A DNA stretch of 64,000 nt from Branchiostoma floridae (taxonomy: Eukaryota; Chordata; Leptocardii; Amphioxiformes; Branchiostomatidae): assembly GCF_000003815.2 (NCBI RefSeq), contig NC_049980.1, positions 291,311 to 355,310 of the forward strand, read 5' to 3'. This document shows, one piece after another, positions 10,348 through 20,367 of the stretch (positions are counted from its first letter, which is position 1; each line of letters begins with the position of its first letter). Below the pieces are notes generated by a model that ran no database searches, was not told the origin of the DNA, and worked only from the letters and a program-made list of their open reading frames with translations. Both the position numbers and the translations under genes were made by a program.

Positions 10348-13300
10348 GGTAAACATAAAAAATTTAGGAGGTATGTACTTACCTTTACAAAACAGTCATT
10401 GGTTGAAGAAAATTGTTGTCACCATAGATTACACAATTGTATGACAGGCACCTGACTGGTGAGCTTGTCTTGTAAATTCTAAGCATCTTTCTTTTGAATA
10501 ACATGAGGCTAGGTCATTCCTCATGACGAAGATGTGCTGGTAAACATAAAAAATTTAGGAGGTATGTACTTACCTTTACAAAACAGTCATTGGTTGAAGA
10601 AAATTGTTGTCACCATAGATTACACAATTGTATGACAGGCACCTGACTGGTGAGCTTGTCTTGTAAATTCTAAGCATCTTTCTTTTGAATAACATCTGAA
10701 CTTACGCGGAGGAGTGGTTGTTGTCTGAGCTGTAGTGCTGGACTGGCCTGCAAAGAAATGATCATAATTATTTAAAGTTTGCCAGACAGTCATATTAGAC
10801 TTTACGCTATATAACTATGAGCTATCAACCCACTTAACTCAGTTGTCCTGTCCTTTGCTCACACAAAATCAGTTTGTCTTCATTTTCCTTTCCTTTATTT
10901 TCCCTTGTCTATTTGTACCGGTTACTTTTGTTGAAACTAACTCATGCACAATCTGCCGTTAATCTCTGGAATTAGAGGCTTGGCAGTATGACAGAAGAAA
11001 TGGTTGAGAAACGTTTTTAAAAACCCACTTAAGTTATTAATCTCTTGTGGAGATTCTTTATGTTTTCATTTCACATTTTTGTGATGTACTTCTGATTCAT
11101 TTCGAACAACTCTAAAAGTTACATGTATCCACCTGGTAGTGTTCAAGCAAAAGGGCCTAAAGATGACATATGTCAGAAATATGCAATGTGTGTGTGTATG
11201 TTAAATTGTATTTGAATGTGTGTGTGTGTGTGTCTGTCTGTCTGTCTTTGTGTGTGTGTGTGTGTGTGTGTTTGTGAGTGTGCATGTGTGTGATGAACAG
11301 TTCACAGGCTTGTGTACATTTAAAGGTAAGCGGTCGAAACTTATATTGGACGGAGCACGAAACGCATTGTTCTTCATGTTTGAATTGCCTTCCGAATCGA
11401 TCGGGTTATTATATGTTCTTTTGTTTCTATGTTCTAGCAAAGATCATAGACAAATATATTGAAGACACAATTGTTAATTCCATGGTATGGCAGGAACCTA
11501 AGTGTTGAGCTTGCCTTGTAAATTATAAGCATACTTTTTGTGAATAACATTTTACTTACGCAGAGGAGAGGTTGTTGCTTTCGTTGTTGTTTTAGCTGTA
11601 GTGCCGGGCTGGCCTGCAAAGAAATAATCAGAATTATTCAATGTTTGCCAGACAGCCATGTAAGACTTCATGATATTAATAACATAGCTATTAACTTAAA
11701 GAATAGTTGTGCACTTGATTTTTTTGGTGAGGCTCTGAACTCATTGATCACCATTCGCACATGTAATAATCAGGAGGAAGCTGATGGACATACGCACCTT
11801 CATATAGCTGACAAATGAATCCCTTGCGGTCGTTGCAGTGTTTGTCGGCCCATGAAGAACCAGTCGACCAAAATCCGGCACAGCCACTACGACCATGTGG
11901 ACTTCCATGCCGCCAGTTGGAGTAGCCAGATGACGTCAGGGCTTGACCGTCCTCAAATGCCCACTGACCGTCTCGATTGGCGTAGGTCAGCCCAAGCCAG
12001 TAACCTCCGATGTCCTTCTGTAGACTGGCGAGAAAAGTGTTGGTCGCTCTGTCCTTCGGCATGGCTAACATGCCCCCGTCTTCGGCACAAGCCTGTCTGG
12101 CCTCATCGGGAGTTTTTGGTTCCGTAAAGCTCTTGTAGCAAACTCCGTTAAAACGAACGTAGTCTGCTATGGGACAACCTGTTAAAATTAAAAATTCATG
12201 AATTATGCTAATGAGATGACGTAATTGGTCAAAATCCAAGATGGCCGACAATATCATTATGACAATAACAGTATAACTAGCTTATTTTCAGTCGAATTTC
12301 ATCACTACTTGGTATATTATTAGTCTCTACCAGACTCCGGATCGCTGGAAAATCGTGAAAATGGAACAAATAGAGAGGAATATAACCGGCCAGGGAACAG
12401 CTCCAGATCGCGTGCTGTTCCCTGGCTGGTTATATTCCTCTGGCCGGCTTACTCCTCTATTTTTTCCATTTCTACGATTTTTCCAGCGATCCGGAGTCTG
12501 GTAGAGACTAGTATTTTATTACAGAAAACGTTCTTGTGAACGCTTTCAATCAATTTCATGGGGTTTTCGTGCTATATGCTGAAAAGATGTATCTTAAGAT
12601 TGATAATCCAAAATAGTGGATAGCAAACTACAGATTACGTCATTTTATGATGTCATTTTGACGTCGTTGCGTCTGCTTTTGACAACAGAAGTCTTATAGC
12701 ACTTATATATTGATAAGAAACCTTTATTGGTAACTATTTGTGTGAAATATTCAGATATTATGGGAATTCCCCGTTTAAGCCAAAGAAAATCAAGTAATGA
12801 CGTCATAATTGCGTCATATTACGTCATAATGATATAGAAATTTTAGGAATTATAGAACTTGACGAGCATATCACCCCCTGAAATTTTCGTGATCGTACAG
12901 TAAGCCTTGTTGAAAATACGAAGGAGCCCCTCCAACACCCCCCCCCCCGTCCAGGGAATGCCCCAAAAGCCCAGTCTGGATAGGGTTAATTAACATTTCC
13001 AGTATCACACTTCAGATTCAATTTATTGAAACAAAACTCATAAATCTGCATGCATTATCCTTTTAAATAAAACGAGCCGTTAACTTGTCTTACCTGACAT
13101 CGTCTTCCCATTCACACACAGGAGAACCTCCATCCTCATACTGGGGTATGAGTACCACGTCACCGGGTAGAAACGAACAAACCTTGCGGTGATCGGAAGG
13201 ACAAGAAGGTGCCGAACTTCTGAGTTCCTGTCAGTATTGCCTATAAGCACCTAGTAAGGACAAAAGTATGATATAGATTAATGCCAATGTTCTCAATTAA

Positions 13301-16300
13301 TTTAACAATGATTACAAGCGGATTTTAAAAGATAAGAATGCAAAGTTGTCTTGTTTGTATCAATGCCATTTAATGTATTAATCACTTAAGAATAATGAAA
13401 AAAAATGAAAAAAATGCAAGTCAGACACTGGCTTACACATTATACCGCATTCATGCTGGGAATACATGTTAGAACCAGGGTCCTAACGGGGTGTTTGCAG
13501 AAACAAAAAAAATATGTATATGAAGATATAGAAACCAATCAAGCTAATGGCTTATTCTTCAGACGTTGTGTGGCTTGGTGCCTCTTTGGCGACGTCTTAG
13601 CATAGTTTGCGACCGTTTGACAAGAATTCCCCAAATCTCGCATTTGTAATAGGTCACTCGTCATAACAGATCACCTTTCTTGTAAACAGCAATACCCTAC
13701 AAACTTCCATCGCGTAAAACAACCATACAGCTCGGCGAAAGGATAGAACACAAATACGGCTATAAGATAACGTTTGCCTACAAGTACAACCTTTTCCTGT
13801 CCATGTTCGGAGTATGTGTGCCAGATGTTGCCATCGGAGCTAAAGGTGAGTTTGTAGCTGGTCACCCATTGGTCGTAGTCAGCCCTTCCTTGTGTAACTA
13901 CACCTGCTAACCTGGCCATTGTATTCAGATCAACCTATCAGAAAAAAACAATCGGACCATTAACGTCTGTGTCAGTCAGTCTATACAGACTATGACACTT
14001 GTCTACGCAAAAGGAACCTAAGCGACAGAGATGACTACAATACAAAAGTATACAAATTAAATTCAACCATTAACAAGTCTACCATTAACGTAGACTTGTA
14101 ATAAATATGTGACGGAAGTTACAGTGATGAAAAACGACAAACGAACCAAAATATACACCTGGCCAGTGACGTTGAAACAAGAGACGACAATATGAAATAT
14201 TGTATTAGCAAGGTTAGAATCAGTTATTTTTTATTCTCTTCGCCAAGAAGAGTATGAGAATGCTGACTTGGGTCTGTATGTAGGTCAACAGCAAATAACT
14301 CCAGAAATTGTGGATGGAACTTTGTGATTTTTGGTAGGTGTGTAGCGGTTGTCAAAATAAGTCAAAATGCAGCGGGGGGATTTTCACGATACCTGGTAGG
14401 TGTGTAGCAGTTTTGGAGAGGAGGGTCAAGTACGAAAATGGTTACCTAGCTCATACTAGCGGTGCTGTAGCGGGATTTGTATGTAAGTGCGTTTGTCTGT
14501 ATGCAAGATAACTCGAGAACCCTTGAATGGATCCTGATGATATTTAATAGGTAAGTGGGTGTCAGGAAAACAAAGGTCAAGTTCGATAATGGGCCCTCTA
14601 GTGGCTGCCTAAGGTACTGCAGCAAAACTTTTAAATTATACACTTTGTGTTCTGGACAGGCTGTGGTCATGATTTTTGAGTGGTAGATTGCCCTTGGGAC
14701 AGAGAGTAAGTGCTGTGAGTTTGGACCCCCTAGCGGCTTTTTGGGAACTGCAGGCACCGATTTTCTTTCAAACTTTGGACGAGAATAACTCAAGAACGTG
14801 TTGACGGATCATCAGGATTTCTGGTATGTAGATAGAATGAGTGATGACTTACACAATGTAATGCTTATTATGCAAATCAGCAGATAATTTGCATAATTAA
14901 TGAGGAACGTTCATAAATCCATTCCAACAGCATATAACTCAAGAATCTGTGTATGGATTTTCATGATATTTAGTCTTTGAGTAGCGTTTGCAGAAAGGAA
15001 GGTTGTGTTCGAAAATAGTTGGCATATCATTTTCCGTTAGGACGGTAGCGGGCCGAGTGTGTGCGTCCGTTTGTTTGTGTAATGCATAACTCAAGAAGCC
15101 TTGAAAGGATCCTGATAATATTTGGTAGGTGGGTAGGGGTCAGAACAACAAAGGTCGAGTATGAAAGTGGGCCCCTAGCGGCTTCCTAAGGTACTGCAGC
15201 AAAACAATTTTTTACATCTTGTGTTCTGAACATGCTGTGGTCGTTGATTTTTGAGTGGTAGATAGCCTAAGTGACGACTTACATAATGTTATGCTGATTA
15301 TTAAAATCAACAGCTAATTTGCATAATTAATGAGGAAAGTACAGAAATCCACTGAATTCCATGATAGGACTTTCTAACTTGTTTGCATTGTTTTTGGCTG
15401 AAAGGTACTTTATATAATAATCTACATGGAAAGATGCATTTAGTTGTAATTAGTGGCCAATCAACAGAAATAAACTGTTTTCTATATATATATATATATA
15501 TCATATTGACCTATATCTATAGACACAGCTGTTACACAGATATTTTGCTGGAGGAGCTTGTGAGCTGGACGCTGTCACACTGGGGACAAAACCTCTGGAA
15601 GGCATGAAATTCTGATTGACCAGGCATGGTACCAGGTCATCTGTGATCACAGACTTGTTTGGGGGAGCATTTCTGGCTTTGTGAGGATCACAGTTCATGC
15701 TACTATTTAGTAATACATGAATAAGACCTTACACTTAAAGTCTTAAATAAAGGCATGATTATTTGGCGAAGAAATGTGTTTGTCGAACTCTAGTTTTTTT
15801 TAATTTTTTTTTATTTAGTTAGTTGCAATGGCAAGTCCATAACTGTACCTGAAGCCACTCCCTGTGCCAATCCCTATGCAAATCGTTGGGGCACCATCCT
15901 GTCGCATACCCACCGACCGAGTTTAAACGCGCTTTGTCTGTAGAACAATGCGGATGAATGGTAGATGCGGTGATCTTGGCGTCAAGGTTTCCCACCCCAG
16001 ACGGCCCGACGCTGCACCTTTCTACAAGGAACATTTCAAGAAAAAGATACACTTTTAGAAAGCTTTTGAATTCGAAAGCAGAACAAGCGTTCAGAGACCC
16101 CATATCTTCGTAAAGCATGTTAAAGATTTTGTAAAATTCTTGTTTTTATTTTCTTGATGATAAAAACAAGGCAGTAATTTGCATAATGTATTTATCTAAT
16201 ATGCCTTTATTTAAACAAAAAAATTCGTTGCATATACTGTATGTGTCGGTGACTCATATTGAGGTCATTGACCCCGGACAGGCAGACCATCCCCTCCAAA

Positions 16301-19300
16301 ATGGCAGGATGTACAAACTTTGTTGTATGTCTTAACATTTGACGTCAGAACAATGCAAATACTTTAAAAGTATTTTAAAAGAATCTGGACGCCCCAAGAT
16401 TATCAAGACGTAAATGTAAGTTCATCTGTGGCGGTAATTAACGTTATGTTACAATTTTAAACTCTATATCCGTACACAAAATAAAGCAATTTTCAACAAG
16501 CTTTCGATCAGTCCTTTGATCTTTATCAAGCTGAAATGACCCAGACCGGAAGTGTGACGTCAGCAAGGGGTCAAAGGTGCTTGGAAGTCGATATCGGCCC
16601 CCTCTCGGCTGAGTAAAGAGGTTGGTGATCATGAGCTCTGATTGAAATCTTGCTATTTTGTGTACAGATGTAGAGTTTAAAAATTGTAACATAATGATCA
16701 AGACGGTTAATCATAGATATTCAGGTACGCCAATTTTATAACTACAATATGTTGCCATTAATTACAGGACGAACCTAGTGAATCAGTTTTCCAGTGTGTC
16801 GGTTGATCTACCTCTGCGTCCACCTGAAGGTGAGGTCGGCTGGTTCCAATTTGGGTCGCTTGATCCTCAGGGGTCGACACTTGGCCCTTCAGACGGCTGG
16901 TTAGCGTTGAGCGACTGTCCAGACGTCCTTCAAGGGCTAACACATGGTTTTCCAGACGGCTGAGCAGTCTTGAGAGGTTATCGAGACGTTCTTCAAGGTT
17001 CCGTTGGGCCAGTGCTAGGCGGTTATCATGGCGTTCTTTAGGAGTCGACACTTTGCCCTCGATACTGCTGTCCAGACTTAGGTGGTTTTCGATCCGTTCC
17101 TCAAGGGTCGATACTCGGTCCTTCAGATGGTGTATTACTGATGAATGCTTCTTGTGGCGTTCTTCAAGGGCTAATACTTTGCCCTTCAGATGGCTGACTT
17201 TTGCTGAGCAATTATCGTGGCGTTTCTGCAGGGTCCACATTTGGCCCTCGAGACGGCTCACCACACTTAAGCGGTTGTCGATCCATTCTTCAAGGGTCAA
17301 CACTTGATCCTTCAGACTACTGACCGATGCAGAGCACTTCTTGAGGTGTTTTTCAAAGGTCAATATTTGGCCCTCCAGACGGCTGACCAATGCTGAGAGA
17401 TTGACGTGGTGTTCCTCCAGGGTGGATACTCGGCTTTCAAGACGGCTGTCCAGACTTAAGCAGGTTTTGATCCATTCTTCAGGGTTCGATACTTGACCCT
17501 TCAGACTGCTGACCAGTGCTGACCACTTTTTGAGGTGTTCTTCAAAGGTCAACACTTGGTGCTCCAGACGGCTGATCAATGCTGACCGATTGTTGTGGCG
17601 TTCCTCCAGGGTCCATACTTGGCCCTCGACACGGCTTACCATAGCTGAATGCTTCTCCTGGTCTTTTTTTAATGTCAATACCTGTTCTTCCAGAAGGCTG
17701 AACAAAGCTGAACGATTGTCCTGGCGTTCTTTGATGGTCGACACTTGGTTCTCTAGGCTGCTCACCACTGCAGAACAGTTGTCATGGTGTTTCTCCAGTG
17801 CTGGTGGGTAATCAAGTTGCTCTTCCAGGGTCAAGAATAGGTTCATCAGACGACCTATTAGGTCTGAGTGGTTGTCCTGGCGTTCCGCAAGGGTTGACAC
17901 TTGGTCCTCCAGACGGCTGAACAGTGTAGAACTGTTGTCATGACTTTCCTTGAGGGGCAATACTTGACCCTCCAGATGACTGACCAGCACAGAGTGGTTA
18001 TCGTGGCGTTCTTCAAGACGAAATAATTTGTCCTCTTGACGACTGACCAGTGCTGAGAAGGTGCCTATATGTTCTTCAAGGGCAGACATTTGTTTCTCAA
18101 AACGGATGCCCTGTGCCGTGTGGTTGTTGCTGTGTTCCACCATTATCGACATTTGGCCATCCAGTCTGTTGAACAGTGATAAACGATCGTTCTGCATTTT
18201 CTCCAGGGTCAAAACTTGGTCTTTCAGACGGCTGATCAGTGTTGAGTGGGTCTTGAGGTGTCCTCCGTGGGTGGTTACTTGCTTCTCCAGACTACTGGTT
18301 AGCGTTGAGCGGTTGTGATTTTGTTCCTCACGGGGTGGTAGGTGCTCAACAAGTCGGCTGACAAGTGCTGCACAGTTGTCGACCCGTTCTTCGATGGTCG
18401 ATACTTGGTCCTTTAGACGATCTATCACTGCTGAACGGTTCTTGACATGTTCCTCAAGGGTAAACACTCGGCCCTCTATACGGCGGATCAATGCTGAACT
18501 ATTGTCTTGGCGTTCCGGAAGGGTCGACACTTTGCCTTCTAGTAGGCTAACCAGACTCAAGCGGTTGCTGATCTGTTCGTTGTTAAGACTCGACACCTGG
18601 TCATTTAGATTGGTGATCATTGCTGAAAGCGTTTCAAGGTGTTCATTAAGGGTCAAGACTGGGCTCTCCTCCAGACGGCTGTCGAATGCAGAACGGTTGT
18701 AATGACGTTTATTGAGGAACAATACTTGGCCTTCCAGACGGTTGACCAGTGCAGTGTTGTTGTCGTGGCGTTCCTCAAGATAAGACAATTGTTTCTGCAG
18801 ACGGTTAACAAGTGCTGAATAGTTGCCGAGATGATCTGCAAGGGTCAATACTTGGTCCCGCATGCGGATAACCTGCGCTGAATGGGCGTTGCTGTGTTCC
18901 TCTTCCAAAATCGACACTAGGCCATCACGGCTGACAAGTGTTGAGTGGTTGTCGCATCGTTCCTCAGGTGTTGGTACTCGCTCTCCCAGTCGGTTGACAA
19001 GTGCTAAGCGGTTGTCCTGGTGTACCCCAAGGCTTGGTGCTTGCTCTTCCATTCCGTTGAAGAGTGCTGATCGGTTGTCTTCGTTTTCTACATCGGTTGA
19101 GCTTTTCTCTTCCATTCGGTTGACAGGTGCTGAGCGGTTGTCCTGGTGTACCACAAGGCTTGGTGCTTGCTCTTCCATTCGGGTGACAAGTGTTGAGCGG
19201 TTGTCTTGGTGTTCCACAAGGGTTGGGTCTTGCTCCTTCAGTCGGCTGACAAGTGCTGAGCTGTTGTCCTGGTGTACTACAAGGCTTGGCGCTTGCTCTT

Positions 19301-20323
19301 CCATTCGGGTGACAAGTGTTGAGCGGTTGTCCTGGTGTTCCTCAAGGTTTGGCGCTTGCTCCTCCAGTCGGTTGACTAATGCAGATTGGTTGTCGTGGTG
19401 TTCCTCAAGGTTCAATATTCGGTCTGGCAAACGGCTGACGCTCATGGATACGTTGTCTAGGAGTTTCTCGTTCTTCGATACCCGTTGTTCAAGGTTGTTG
19501 ATCAGTGACAAGCATTTATCCAGATGTTTTTCCTGCTCCTTCAGGCTAAAGGCCGGATCGAAGCGAGTTTCGAGGTCTTTCCGAAGAGTCGAAAGTTGTT
19601 TCTCCAGACTACTGATCAACGCAGAGTGGTTTCGTACCTGTTTTGGAATGATTTTAAACACATGAGGCATTTTTCATTCGCCAAAATAAAGATCAAGCAT
19701 GGGAACAACAGAAGTGAATAATTTGTCACACAAATAAGCTTAATGTGTTTTTCGAAACGGATTGGTGTTTACATGCCAAGCTACATGTAATTGCAAAGGA
19801 TGGATAAGGGTGTGGTTTGGTAACATATCACGTGGTTAATTACAAAGCTTACCGTATCGAAGTCTGGATGTGGCGTGCTCACTTGCAGTATGATAAATGT
19901 TACAGACGTTATCAAAATTGCCATGACGACGGTTGTCTTGACAACGTGGGCCAGGCGGGAGCAAGACAGGAAACTCCGCACCTGGTCACAGGAGCCTTTT
20001 TCATCTTCATCAAAGTCTACAAAATACAATGATGGCGGTGCAATGTTCTTTTATCACGCAATGTTAGAAGCTTCAAAGAAGATTAATACTTATTGTTCCC
20101 CTTCGATGAATAACAATTCGTTGAAAGAAATTTAATAGCTTGCGCGCAAACAAAATATTAACATTCAGGCACGGAACGGGGCACAACCCGACTCTCGAGG
20201 CCTGTGGCCAGAATTGATGCCAATCTCTGTGATTGACGGGACAATGATATAATCATTCACGCCCATGTTTCCAAATAAGGCTTGATTTTGCGAGAGTTTG
20301 CAAGAACCGTGCCTGGTATCATT

Positions 20324-20367
<44 letters not shown>

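Noticed and set aside
9952..10455. Open frames of 126-134 residues made of VYVY or IHIH
   Set aside because: They are translations of the TGTATG microsatellite in an intron.
18862..19665. A 267-residue open frame on the + strand
   Set aside because: It is the antisense of the coiled-coil repeat exon and its apparent Ser/Leu/Arg repeats mirror the codons of the other strand.
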